Positions 42,225-54,399 of a DNA stretch of 64,000 nt are shown piece after piece (within the stretch, counting starts at the first letter, position 1; every line of letters begins with the position of its first letter). Origin of the DNA: Oscarella lobularis (lineage: Eukaryota > Porifera > Homoscleromorpha > Homosclerophorida > Oscarellidae); the NCBI RefSeq assembly GCF_947507565.1, contig NC_089193.1, positions 868,001 through 932,000 on the forward strand, read 5' to 3'. Both the position numbers and the translations under genes were made by a program. The notes under the pieces are model-generated. The model saw only the letters and a list, made by a program, of their open reading frames with translations, did no database searches and was not told the origin of the DNA.

Positions 42225-43792
42225 ATGGTGTCGTCTTGGTTTTTTGTCGCTTGCCTTGCCTTCATCGCGTTTTCCGCGCACGGCTTTACAGCTCCTCCAA
42301 CTCGGACCCGCGTCTTCACGGATCCCCCAACTACAGCCGCCGAAGTTGGCGAGAAACGCAAAGTCGTGCTCATCTTCGTCACCGAAAAGGGCGACGACCT
42401 CGAGTCGAATTACGCTGGCGGTGCGGCACTGTCGGCGAAGGCGACGTTCGACGGCGAGAACGACGGCGCCTTCGCTTTCGACGATTTCAATCTTCACTTT
42501 TCGTCCGTTCCCACGGATCTGCTAACGAACGATGACGGCTTTTCCTCGAGCCGGTCGTTGGGATTTGCCGCTGCTCGACTCGGTTCCGTCAACGCGACGA
42601 GCGACTGCCGTGGTCTCAAGGCCCGAATCGAGGGATCGGCTCATTCGAGCGTCTACGAAGCGCTCGACTTATACCGATTCTTTATCAATTCTCCCAATAA
42701 CGAAAGCTATTACGCTCCCTATCAGCTTGTCGATGCGACGGCGTTGGTGAGCGTGGATAGCGAAGAGGGCGACGGAAACGTACTTCTCGATCAGCTCTAT
42801 AACTTAAGCATGACGGAACCGACAAACGAAACATTTCGCATAAAATTTCACATTAAAATTGTTCTCTCAATCAGCCCGTCGTCGGCGCAACGAAACTTCG
42901 GAATTCTACCTTTGAAAATCGTCGTCTGGAAAATGATATGGGTCAAGGTTCGCATTATCTCGCTTTGTCTGTTTGCGAAAAAATTGAATATTATTTAGAT
43001 TCTCGTCGTGCCCACTCCAAATGATCTTTTTGCTTTTCCGTTCGTTTTAAGACGCCGTCTTTGCATCCAACCTGTTCGAATTGATTACAGCACACGCAAA
43101 TGTTTCAAGTCGCCCAGACGGGGATGGTGGTGGAACGGGAAGAGGCGATGCACGCTGTGCGAGAAGAAGCAAAGCGGCGCTGGCTTGCCATTCGGTCAAC
43201 CGGGCGCAATTGCCCAGTGGGACAAAGTCAATATCGAATTCGAATTTCGAGAGTGGAAAACGGTGACAGATGAAGCGTTCGCTGTCGTCAGCGCGAGGGA
43301 GGAGTTTATACTGCGGAAAAAAGTCGACGACGCCGATTGCGTTGAAGTTTTTTTCGTTCCGGAATTTTCTCCGTCGAATTTGCACGGCGGAGGCGCGACG
43401 TGGCTTGTCGGCGTCGAAGGGGCAAAGGTTATAATTTCCGATGAGCAGGTCAATTGTAGTCCGGATGAAGATGGTGTCGATTTGACTCATTTGGCTCACC
43501 AGGTTCTGCCTTTTCTTCTTGCGATTTTTTATTTATTAGGTTTAAATTTATTTTCTAGTTGGGTCTCGTCATGGGATTGCGGCATCCTGGCGACGTGAAT
43601 GGCGGAAGCACGGGCACTCTGATGTGCCCGTCCGGATGGAAGAACGACAATCCGAAGAGAAATAGTGAGGAGAATGGGATGAATGTCGTCCAGCCGCTGC
43701 TCAAGTGGGCAATCGTTCCGGGCGAAGGCGGGACGCCTGATTGCAAGAACAGTGGAGATTGTGGTCCTTGCGTTACGGGTCCAGCGTGCTAG
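42225..43792 (+). CDS. Secreted metzincin-like protein with a degenerate zinc site
   Basis: Exons 42225-42947, 42999-43502, 43559-43792 (486 residues), all introns phase 0. A signal peptide (MVSSWFFVACLAFIAFSAHG) is followed by an N-terminal region of unknown type. The C-terminal half resembles metzincin metalloproteases: a QWDKVNIEFEF strand, a helix LAHQLGLVMGLRHPGD, then GTLMCPSG. The helix aligns with HExxHxxGxxH but reads H-Q-x-x-L-x-x-G-x-x-H, so the catalytic Glu is Gln and the second zinc His is Leu. The LM of the Met-turn is kept. The C-terminus is cysteine-rich (DCKNSGDCGPCVTGPAC). It is probably not a working protease and may be a binding or decoy protein. The family (M43/M66-like) is uncertain. 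Confidence 0.7.
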
Positions 43793-43914
43793 TCGAAATA
43801 GCCATTTATCTCATTATCATCTCGTTGTTGTTCATTCACCAGTCTTTTCCCTTGAAAAATTCGCCAATTCTCAATCAATGAATCAATACTTTAATATACA
43901 TGCACGAATCAGAG

Positions 43915-44260
43915 CGAAGCTACTCTCTAGGGGAGGAAAACGGGAGAAAGGCCAGTGAAGTTTCTCCTGTTTAAATATTTCTCTACGTAATGATTGTTTT
44001 CATTAGTTGCGTTTTCTCATGAGTCCGGTTGGTGATCCAAGTTAGATATCTACTTATGAATCAAGAAGCGAACGAAGTGTCTTCCCTAAGAAGATGGATC
44101 CTTTCGGTGCGGGTATCTCCCTCTCTCAGAGTTGTAGACCCTTGATTATGGAGTCTTCAATAATTCTTTCCATTCATAAGATGTCTTGGATTGACATCTT
44201 ATGCCAGGTAAGTCATTAATAAATCGCGGGCAATAAATACGGAATGGGCCACAGCAGAGC
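43915..44260 (+). pseudogene. Decayed fragment of an ABCA second ATPase domain
   Basis: The stretch follows positions about 37190-37640 of the ABCA gene, introns included: gaaaggccagtgaag, tctctgcgtaa-like, ttttctcatgagtc, gttggtgatccaag, atgtcttggat and aataaatacggaatggg words occur in the same order. Coding frames are destroyed by substitutions and indels (for example taga inside the Walker B region). It is a partial duplicate that landed after the metzincin-like gene. Confidence 0.7.
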
Positions 44261-45356
44261 TCATTTAGTGCATGCACTTACACCTCCTGTTTATTTCAAT
44301 TTGGGCTTGAAATCTGGTGCAATCCGATGGAAATTAATTTCAGTATCAGTTCTGCTTCTCTAGAATGAGTAAGATTTTATCAACGTGCTTCTGATGATAA
44401 ATCAAGCGCTTCTAAGCAAGTGCGTCATCGACGGATTATCCGGGCCTGCGACACCAAGACTCATCTTCTTTCGTAGGCAAATCATTAATGCTCTTCAATA
44501 TGATGCGAAATTCTCTTTTCGTATGACCGGCAGGCGTTTGCATGCGGAAGACGTCGTGTTGCCGTTAACGTCGATCGCCTTTACCCGTCATTTTCGTGTT
44601 TCGTCTTTCTTGAAGATTGGGAGACAACACGACGCGAAGCGTCTTTCTTTCACGAAGGAGCGGGTCTTGCGGAGCCGTTTGAGCGATTCAGCTTGACGGA
44701 TGAGGCCCCTTCCGAGGATCTAGTCATCGCCCAAGCTGAGCTGACCCGTATCACTTTTGTACGCGTTTACTATGCGTGTGAAGCGGCTCAACTTTGGCTT
44801 CATTTCCGACCTAACGTCGATCTCGCGATCTCCCCTTTTCGAAGATAAAAATTCAATGCGCTATTGTCTTTCCTGTTCAGAAAGGTAAAAGGAGAAACGG
44901 TGGACTACGAGTGCCAGTACACTTTGGATTGTGCATTTTTAGCTTTGTTTCCTGTGTAAGAGAAGAACAGATTTTGGAGCCATTCTTTAGGCTGGAGAAG
45001 CAGAGTTGAGCTTTATAGCATGTGACATCACAAAAGCGCTGGTAGGTTTTCCAGAATTGGCGCTCAGTCATACACCTAGCGAAGGGAGACTTGGATGTGG
45101 CGTAATGGTGCCGTGATCACGATATCGTTTTACTGATTTTCAGTGTCAACGCCAAAGATCATGAGAGACTTTGACACATTTTGTGTGGAAAAGTCCTTGC
45201 ACACCTGGACGTCGAGAAATAAAGACACCACGTCTGGTTGCCCAAAGTGAAAGAAAAGTAGAAGGCTTGGTCGGCGCTCTCAGGCTCAAGAAAGAGATGA
45301 CTAGTTGCAGTGGTTGAGCTTTGCACGGGTTTCCTTTGTACTGCATGGAAAGGGCG

Positions 45357-45391
45357 CGCACGCACGCACGCACCCACGCACGCGCGCGTAT
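45357..45391. repeat. (GCAC)n/(GC)n microsatellite
   Basis: A run of gcacgcacgcacgcaccc followed by acgcacgcgcgcg; simple sequence repeat. Confidence 0.8.
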
Positions 45392-46482
45392 GGGAGTCCT
45401 GTGTGTCGTTAGCCAGAGCCGCGGACAAAACGAACAGTAGGCAGAGATAATAAATTTTATTGAATAAACCCGGAAATAAACCGGAAGTTGTGCAAAACTA
45501 AAATAACATCCTCTCGGCATTTCTAGGTTGGGGGGCGATTCACCCACGCCCCCTGGTGGACCACGGAGCCCGGAGTCTCGGTTGACCCACGAGACACGGG
45601 GTGCGGCCTCTTTATCCTCGATTGGCCTCGGAGAATAGCCTTGGGAGTGAAGCGTCCTCGGATGTGAGTCCGCCACCCATGTGATCCAAGGGGACCGCCA
45701 TTGTAACCCACCGCGTCTCACCATAGTGGGGAAGCCAACTCTATCGGCCCCTGCTTTAGAGGTACGGCCTCTTTAGCCTCCTTGGCCTCGGAGGCCCTTG
45801 GGAGTGGATTGTCGACCATCCAGGGTCGCCACCGTGATTCCAAGGGATTTTAGCACGGCATCGAGACAAGCTCCATCTGTGGCGGAGCCCCTTCATACTC
45901 CTGGCTCAGAGTTGAAATGCGAAGGCTTTCCCCGTGCAACTAGAGTAGAGAAAGAAGTCAGCAGTATAGTATAATAGAGAGCTCTTCTAACAAACTCACC
46001 CCATGCACCCACATATGACTGCAAGTCCAGCGATACTTGTCCGTGCAGCTCCAGAACTAAACCTATTCAAAATGTGAGAGAATTTAAAACGTAAAGGAGC
46101 ATAACAATCGTTTACGTGCCTGTAACTTTCGTTGTTTGCATGATCCTTTTAGGGAGACCCTCTCCACGCGATTGTGCTAAGATGCATCCTCGCTCTGATT
46201 TACGAAGGTATATGGGAACGCCCGCAAGCGCCGGAGAAGAGCGAGAGAGTTGCGCGGTGGTGACGTCGAACGTTTCGAAGAGTTGCGCGACGTTCTTTCA
46301 CTCATTTCGTCTCTTTGCGCCGATTAGACCTGCTCGGCACGTTCTTCTGACGTTCTTTTGCACTTCTCGTGCTTTTCTCGCGGCCGAGCGGCCTCAATTC
46401 AGTCCACTGCGTGCCTCCGTGAATCGTGATCACATGTCTTCGAGATTCCCGTACACGATGTTTCCCTATTTTACGATTTTAA

Positions 46483-46544
46483 AAAAATCGTCTTGACGAT
46501 TTTTGCCTTGACATTTTTTAAAAATCGTCTTGACGATTTTTGCC
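46483..46544. repeat. Two copies of a 22-bp palindrome
   Basis: The palindrome aaaaatcgtcttgacgattt occurs twice, about 37 bp apart, each time followed by tttgcc. Each can form a hairpin with arms AAAATCGTC/GACGATTTT. Could be a protein-binding palindrome or a remnant of a small inverted-repeat element. Confidence 0.6.
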
Positions 46545-47130
46545 ATTTTCGTGTAGTTTGTTCAGTTTCCTCTGCCAAACTAATCATAGTACGTACGCTC
46601 TAAACAAAAACAGATAAAATCCTCCCTCTGTGCCTCAATTAAACGTGCTCTCATTTGATCCTCTGCACACGTACGAGACCTTACTGTACCCAGTATGAGG
46701 AAAACCATGTAAAACAGCAAAGGATTCATTCCTCTGTCGACAGCCTGAGTTGTATAAGTTTCGCCTCATGACTATATCTGCGCTGACAGTGACTATTTAG
46801 CTTCAGCATGAGATTACCAGGTCAATCAGCAATAACATACAGCAATAACATACATACAGACTTGACAGATGTAAACGAAGTGAGCGTCTTTGCGTCAAAT
46901 AGTCTGCATGCAAAGAACAAACAATTCATGCAATACTGGCGGCAGATACTGCGTTTGGAAAAATTCAAAAACGACTTCTCACACGTCTAAATACTGCGCG
47001 GTTACTAGACATTAACTAAACCCCAAGAGACCATCGTACGGTCTAAAGTTAGTAAGCTACTGTCTACCTAACGTTGACAAACAATTGCGCAGCGCCTAGC
47101 TCACTGAATGCCTTAAAAATTTAGTTGTTC

Positions 47131-50100
47131 TTACGTATTCGTTGTGACTGATCGATTTCGGTAGCACTCGGGGCCCTGATCAGTGGGCAAGCGCCGCGCT
47201 ATAGTCGGAACACTAACTTTCTGTTTCGGCCTCTTCGTCGACTTTCGACGATGGTCAGACGGGTAAACTTGAAGACTGGGAACAATTCGTTTCACGAGAG
47301 CAAGAGACGATGTCTCGTTCGTAGGCCTTTTGTAAGAAAACGTAGGAAGACGATGCAGTGAAGCTTCGGCGTTTAATAGCGGAGAATTAGACTGAGCATC
47401 TTTAGACGTCTCTTGGCTGGACTTGGAAAGAGACTGGTTTAGCATCTACAGAAAAAAAGCAGTTATAGGCATATCTGATCACGAACAAAATATTGACAAG
47501 ACAGTAAGAGCAATATTCCTTACGCTAAACATCTCTTCGAAAGCCTCCCGAAGATTTGACTGCATCGACTCCAATCTTCTTTCCAAACCTTCTATTCTAT
47601 CCTAATAAAAATATGCACGAGAAGTTACGAAATCAAAGGATGGAACTCTGGCACTTACCACTACTTCGTCTATGTCAGTTCTTATGCAGGGAGATTTGCC
47701 TTTGGCTTCTCGAATGCGCTGTTTCACTCGATGTTGAATATTTTCCACGGCCGTTCCATCTATTTCTTCTTTCTGATCAAGCTCCACACCGAGAAAAGTC
47801 TCAGCTGCAACCTAAAGCAAATACGTAATCTCTAAGAAACTAAAACAGATGATTGTCTTTTCTTTTCGCACCGAATCCTTATCTCTAAACATTCGACTAG
47901 ACAGTCCATTGAGCAGAACTCCCATCAATACACAGAACCAACCAAACGGCAGTGGAAAGACTCTCCCAGGCTCCAAGTCCATTATAACAATGGCCCTGGT
48001 ATACTTCCATTCCCTCTCGGCGTTTTCCTATAAACAGCTTCGTTAATTAACTAAATACGATTTACAGCCTTGTCATCCATCTCACGTAAATATTCTCAAA
48101 GATTATTGTTACAAGACCAATAAGCATATTTAGCAGTATAACGGCCGCCAAAAGTAGCCAAACAGCGACAAATACGAGTAGAAGAGTCATCTCTTCGCCT
48201 GCACTTGTTTGAAAATCATTCAACTCGATGAGCCCAAAAAGAGCCCAAAAAAGGCTTACAACCGAACTGAATAAACTAGAGACAAACAATTGCATGTTAG
48301 GAAAGATTTCAGAAAGCCCCAGAGCAATTTACTTGGGATGACCAGGTTACCAAAGGTCACTCTATGGGTTCTAGTCTTTATTTAGTTTTTATCCATTACT
48401 GTACGTTTGATTCACAGTAGTAACGTACCTTGCCAGATGACCGTTTTTAAGTGATGGTTCTTGGATCAGAGCTGCTTGGAACGTGCTCGTCATGACGGCT
48501 GCAAAGGCAAGTCCAAACGTCAGTAGCATAACCAAGAAATAAATGACGTCTTTGCCCAAGGACCAAAAGGCAACTTGCAATGGGCCCAGGGAGCGGTGAA
48601 GTCGAAAAATTATTAGAAGATTGAGACAGGCAAACGTGGCAGCAAATCCTATCAGGATTAGGGAAGCGATGAGAACGTTGCAAAAGAAACTCTAAAAAGA
48701 GAAGACAAAATTGAAATTTTAACATACGAAGGTTCTATCTCATTAGGGTTAGTGGGTTTGCTTCAAAGTGATCACTCTTAAGTACAAAATTCTGAAAGCA
48801 ACTTACAGAATTCGCTTGAAGCGCTTCGCTTGAACAGGTACTATTATGTCTTGACTGCTGTTCTAAAACAATACTATCAGCAACCACAAAGCCCAGAAGA
48901 CTCAGTGCCAAAAGCGCTTCAATGATGTAACCGGTTACAAGAGGAATGTTCTCCCATTTCAGTACTATTGACGTTTTACCTTTAGCGTCACCCACCGTCT
49001 GGTTTTGGTGGCGTTGACGTTTAATCCAAAGAGCTACATCAATGAACTTTTCAAGAATGTACCCGAAACAGAAGCAAAGAACGAGGCCTTCAATAATCAT
49101 ACTCTTCCCTGAAAACTCCGTTGCAATGTTGTGGTGCATGTCGACGCGAAAGAGAAGCAAGATAACGAAGAGAAAGAACATGAACGTTTGGGCTCCATAG
49201 GCAATTGCGGAAATATGAAGAAGACGTAGACGGTTACTGAGCAAGGACAGAGAGAGCAAGTAGAGAAGATTCTCAACGTAGAAGAGAACAACGAGCCAGG
49301 CGTAGTGATACCAGCGAAGACCTGTCACGACAGCTCGAGTTAGTCGAGAATGGAGAAATTTTCCGCCTCGTTCTCCAAGAAGTAAATCACGTGTGAAAGG
49401 AATCGCTTCCTTTGATGATTCTTCCGACGGATCAAGACCGTACCACTTGCAATTTACGTACTGTTGAGCACCTCCAGAAGCTAGATACTACAAAACAAAA
49501 TTTATTTCGACTCAACACAAACAGTCTGACGCCACTTGATTATATTATAATCGATTTTATGTAAGTAACTTGGGTCTGTACAGCAAAAAGTGCTGAATCT
49601 GTACCAAATATTTTGGCCAGCACTTATAATTAAAAGCAAGCTATTAATTAAGTGCGTCGACTGATTGCACCTACTAAAATCAATGTTTTTTACTTGCCTT
49701 TTTAAGACCTCTCTTTTTTGCCAAATTGATATGATCTCTGCTCACTAAATGAAACGCTTCTCTGTCGCTGTTCGTATCCCCCAGCATTGCCACAGTGAGA
49801 TCTTCCAGCTCTTGGGAAACGGTCATAAAGCGATCCTTTGTACCGTCGTACTTATGCGTCTCGCCCTGCTCTCTCAAGTGCGCAACGAGTTTGATGCACA
49901 GGTCCTCCGGATTATCGCGATAAGCAATCGTCTGCGCCACTTCATATAGCAACGAGTCGAGATCATTGACGTCTGACGTCATCAACTTTTCATCATCGAA
50001 ACGAGCTCCGTATTTCAGAAGAAGCAAAATGTTCTCCGGAATTGCTTTGGCTTTCGATTCTAATGCGTAATCCAAAGCGGTCTTACTCTTGCAGTCTTTC

Positions 50101-51040
50101 ATTTGAATGACATTTTGCAGAGCGTCCGAGTCGTATCCTTCGTCGACTGCCAAAATGTGATGCACCTCCTGAAGAAAGAATTGGAGCAGATCCGGATAAA
50201 CGTTAGCCCACGCAAGATAGTGAAAGACGGTTCGCTGAAAATTGTCCTTTGAGCGAACGAACTCGCTAGAGCATTCGTGCATCAGAGAGAGCAAACCTAA
50301 GCAAACAACTTCATTTGAAATAGAAAGTGCCATGCATGCGATGCTGAGTCAGGAAGGCAGGCGATGTCCCTCAGATTATACATACAAATATTTACATTTG
50401 CGCGGAATGGAAAGTGGGTGTAGCCATAGTTTAGACTGTACCCATAGATGTAATATGTAAAATGTAATACCCTATTACATCTATGCTGTACCCGAGTCGG
50501 ATCAAGACCTGGTTCGCGTAATTCTCAGTCAGTGCTACATAGCTCACGCAGTGCATGCATGATATCGTAAGTCGATATCAAAAGTAAACTGACAGTGAAA
50601 GAGGACAGCAGGGTTCCGGTAAAAAGCCGGGTGGGGGCTCTGAGGGGATTTCGATTCCACAGGTCGTTTTCAGTCTGTTTCTCGATCACCGACTAACGTT
50701 AGAAACGACGCGTACCTTTCCGGATGACAGAGCTGTCTTTTTCGTCCATGATGTAATCGTTGGTGAAATGACGCTCTTTGAGAAAGTCAAAGAAGAGCTG
50801 CAAAGCTGTCATTCCGTCTCGCTCTTCGTATTGATTAGCTAAGCAGGGATCGCGCTCCTGTTCGCGACGCAGAGCCCTAATCCACTCGTCAACGTCCGAC
50901 GCCTGAGGTACTTTCTCGCGGTCTAGGACAGAGCGAAGACCGGAGAGCGGAGCGCTAACGAGCTCCTTCCACAGGCCTGTCGGCGTCGGCGACGACAAAC
51001 GAACGTGAGGAGACGCTTGAGCTCTCGTTAGCAAAGACAT
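47131..51040 (-). CDS. TRP cation channel, TRPC-like
   Basis: Nine exons: complement(47131-47445, 47524-47601, 47659-47811, 47872-48027, 48086-48275, 48429-48691, 48807-49487, 49698-50296, 50716-51040), 919 residues. Ankyrin-like helices lie in the N-terminal third (KDNFQRTVFHYLAWANVYPD, MKDCKSKTALDYALESKAK). Six membrane segments follow, with an S4-S5 region PLQVAFWSLGKDVIYFLVML and the pore SVVSLFWALFGLIELNDF. S6 is VILLNMLIGLVTIIFENI. Then comes a TRP-box segment ENAEREWKYTRAIVIMDLE, typical of TRPC-like channels. A coiled-coil-like stretch (IEGLERRLESMQ) and a basic tail end it. The intron between exons 2 and 3 uses a GC donor (AAG|GCAAGT on the minus strand). Calcium-permeable sensory or signalling channel by family. 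Its 5' exons are duplicated at 54400-55091 and 58742-59170. Confidence 0.88.
50437..50492. mobile_element. Tiny inverted-repeat insertion in TRP intron 1
   Basis: A 43-bp segment with 12-bp terminal inverted repeats (catagatgtaat/attacatctatg) is flanked by direct repeats ctgtacc(c). The paralogous sequence at about 58775-58800 lacks the segment and has only one flank, so it is a recent insertion with a 7-8 bp target duplication, as made by hAT-like transposases. Confidence 0.55.
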
Positions 51041-51420
51041 CTTTCGCCCGGCGTTCGGTGTTTCTGAGGTCTCAAGCGCGCTACGTTGACTTTAGAACGA
51101 GGATAATTAAATTACGTCACTTGGCGCGAATAACCTAATAGGCAGATGCCGTATATCGTCATCTCTGAATGAGGGAAATTGGAAATTGAAATAACATGCA
51201 AATTTGGAAGTATTTTTCTCTGAAACGCACATGCACTATAGTGACTATACGACGTATGCCAACTTGTTAACGTCATGTACCATGCGTTCCTTTATACATA
51301 CAATTCTACGTGTCACCTATAGCACAGCATCTTGTGGAGACAGACGATCAAGAAATAAAGTGGATTCATTCAGTTGACATCAGTGATCAATCTAGACTCC
51401 AAATGTGACCTTGCATGGAG

Positions 51421-54187
51421 TTAAAACGCTGTTATCGCCGTCGCGTTTGATCTCTTCTTTGAATGCGAGTCACTCGTTGGATCACCTCGACGCTTTTTTA
51501 GCCGAAGCGCTTTTCCAAATAGCTTTCGCACTTTTTGATTTAATACAAAAACTAGAAGAAGCGTGATGGCTTGAAACAAATTGGCCACCGTAAAGCAATA
51601 CCACAACCATTCTTCATCTGTCAAAACTGCAACGTAAGCCAGAATAAAGGTCAATCCAAGCAGAGCAAAAGTTCCCAAAAATATGCGAATTTGTTTTTGA
51701 ATTTTTTCCAACGCCGACGACTTTGCAACGAGCTCCGTTAGACGAGCTGCTTGCTTTAGTTGCTTTCGAACAACAAATGATAGAACTACAAAGCAAGAAA
51801 AATTAAAAACAAGAACAACGGCGACTGGAATTCCGAAAGCGGCAAGAACGGCTAGGTCAGGCTGAATCCAGCATAAACGGTCAGACGAATATGTTATGTT
51901 CACAGTTGTGCCGTACTGCAAAGCCAAGCAAACGACGCAAACAACTGCTGACACTCCCCAAGCAAAGAACGAAGCTTTGGCAAAACGTTTAAAAGTGGTT
52001 TTGCGAATTTCTTCTATATTTCGCATATCCACCTTTACAAAAGTTTTCACGAGATCGATGGCAATTACTAACGACCACAAAAAGTGTGACAGCTGAAAGA
52101 AATGAAGAAAGAAACCCATCGACGTGCAGACGGCTTTGCTTTCAACCCAACCAAGTCCTATCACCATAAATATGAAGGATGATCCAAGAGAAAGCGCGTA
52201 ACCAGCTATGCAAAGCCCAGGATACGTTCTTAAGTCCTTGAACACGACGTGGGTGATAAACAAAATAAAGCATATAATAGCTGTGGCGATGCTGACAGAT
52301 GAGCTGAAAATTGCATACAGTCTAGAATAATCCCACACTTTGATTGTCTTTGTTTCGTTATACTCTCGTTGAAATGTTGAACAGACGAAAATTGAGCTAC
52401 CGTTTTCGGACAGAGTATACTGAGACCTGTTGTAGCTTTTGCTACTTGATAACACGGTAACCAACCCGTCAGAAGAGACGTTATACTCGTTCGATTTATA
52501 TTCGATTTGAGGGCAACGAATTTGGTTGTTGTCTGATATCAAGGTAGCAAACGTTACATTTCCAGTAGTAAATATAATACCTTTGTAAACAAACGACACG
52601 TTAAGTAGAGCAAGAGTTGAATTTAGTTCATTCCATTCCAACTCTGGAAAAAACGAAGAAAAGTTGGCCGAGACAACAACTGTCTTTTTGTAGATGTAAA
52701 GAGAGGTAATTTCGACACTAGCATTGTTTGGAGAATAATGTTTCAGCAGTTTTTGAATTTCTACTGAGACGATGTTTGAATACTCATCTCTAAGTGTAGC
52801 ATTGGTTCTGAAAGTTAGAAGATAAACGGCGAAAGCTCTTTTACAGCGGTAGCCGTCTAATAGTACATAACCACTGCTGCACACTGCCGGAACGCAGGTG
52901 AGACGCTGTGGATCATAGACGTATCCATAAGAACAGTACTTTAGCTCATTGACGTCAATTTCGGAAATTTGTTTTGCTTGATTGAATAATAAAGAAGGCG
53001 GGAACAGATTCGGTTGTTCCAAACAACTCACTGGTGGAACTTCCAGAGAGTCTAAGCGAGAGTCAGCCGAACTATTGTTGAGATAGTACAGCAAATCTTC
53101 AAATCTGACAATGGGTCCAAACGCCAGTTTCGGTTCCTCGTAACAGAAAAGGGACGACAAAGATATTCCGTTGCAGAACGCACAATGGCGATTTCGAAAA
53201 TACGTACCAGAAGTAGACCAGACGTAATCGGTCTAAGACAGACACTTGTCTTGCAGACAGGTGTAGTTTGACGCTGGTAGAGAGTAACCAAGTTTGGAGC
53301 TAAGTTCAGAGAGACTTAGACAAGTGCTGATCGACTGAATACACCGCCTTAGAAAAGCGCCGCTCGAAAGGCTTGGTTCTATTTTAGCAAGACTGCAGTT
53401 CAGTTTTGAAATGGCTGGAGTGATGCACAGCTTGGAAGGGGATGCGTTTGCTAACACTCCTCCCTATACACGAACACAATTATAACGTTATCATGTCACA
53501 TCACACTGGATTTTACGTACCTTGCAGAAAAAGTACGGTCGCCAATATGTAATCTGACTTTCTTCGAGATAATTGCATTTGGCGCAATAGATGTTTGCGT
53601 AGGTGTAGAACGGCGAGCTGACTGGGAGCTGAAGTTTCAGGGATTCTCGAAGACCAGAGGCAGTTATATTGGACGTGTTCTCGCACCTCTGACGAGTGTC
53701 ATCATTGGGCCAGCGAAACGAACAGCGACTAAACATGTACCAAGCGCTGAGCCCAAATTTCGTCGGAGACGGATTGACGCACGCTAGACTGGGGAAGGCT
53801 TTCTGCCGGAAGAGTGTAATTAGCGACACATTATTGCTAAAATGCACTGACAATTAAATGAGCGCCTCTGACGTTTGAATAATCAATGATTATGCATCGT
53901 TTGGTAAGTGATCTCACCTGAATCGACGATTCGCTGCAGCAATCTCCGAAGAACGGACATTCGCTATCGCAACTGCAACGCGGGGATAGGATTCCAGCCG
54001 TACGATTGCTGATATCAGGTAGCGGGCATTGCGTGACCCACGGGCAACCGCTTCCTGGAAACGACGACGACGCAGAGGAAGGATACTCTTCAAATGGAAG
54101 ATTGAGACACGTTGGATACGAAGCGATAATAATCGACGATCGTGGTGCCAGAAGAAGGACGAGAAGAAGCGGTAGAAAAGCAGCCAT
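51421..54187 (-). CDS. Somatomedin-B / methuselah-like 7TM receptor, copy 1, with one nonsense codon
   Basis: Three exons: complement(51421-53463, 53521-53802, 53918-54187). Signal peptide, then a somatomedin-B-type cysteine pattern (RCSCDSECPFFGDCC), a cysteine-rich second exon, and a large exon with a glycosylated ectodomain and seven membrane helices of the secretin/methuselah kind ([19 protein letters not shown]-like segment, [26 protein letters not shown]). Frames agree with copies 2 and 3 except for a TAG at 53233-53235 where the others have TAC (Tyr in CLSYTDYVW). Nothing else is broken. It may be a very young pseudogene, an allele, or an assembly error. The downstream frame (579 codons) still holds the complete 7TM domain. 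No GPS cleavage motif was seen. Confidence 0.75.
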
Positions 54188-54395
54188 CCGATGCTATTCG
54201 AAAGCGTAACAGCTGTATAAACTTCGTAGCTTTCGTTGGGCTTGTAAGATGTCTGCTGCGGCGGCGCCTTGTTGTTGAAGGACAATGCGATGACGTGATA
54301 TGTTAGCGTGCGCTCGCCTGTTTTCCCGCGATCTCGAGGGAGTTCCGGTTCGCTCTTCAGAGTTCGAACGTTGGCCTCGCAGATCCGGCTAAACG
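54188..54395 (+). pseudogene. Relic of the beta-galactosidase promoter and 5' end
   Basis: Upstream of GPCR copy 1 the sequence retains words of the region between GPCR copy 3 and the beta-galactosidase gene (aggacaatg, gttagcgtgcgctcgcc). Coding sequence of the enzyme is not recognisable here. It ends where channel sequence begins, marking a duplication breakpoint near 54395. Confidence 0.45.
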
Positions 54396-54399
54396 TTGG

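Larger units (their letters stand above)
44261..47130. other. Gene-poor stretch with low-complexity and short repeats
   Basis: Nearly 2.9 kb with no recognisable gene. It contains a gcac/gcgc microsatellite (45357-45391), a GC-rich two-copy imperfect repeat (about 45603-45690 and 45761-45850, sharing cggcctcttta.cctc and cttgggagtg), and a pair of small palindromes (46483-46544). Long minus-strand frames here (for example 45146-45724) have no domain and look like chance openings. Confidence 0.4.

Noticed and set aside
44385-44696. 103-codon frame after the ABCA relic
   Set aside because: No domain; the stretch resembles other non-coding intergenic parts of the same region.
45146-45724. 192-codon minus-strand frame in the 44-47 kb gap
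   Set aside because: It crosses a microsatellite and a GC-rich imperfect repeat, has no recognisable domain, and shorter frames overlap it equally well.
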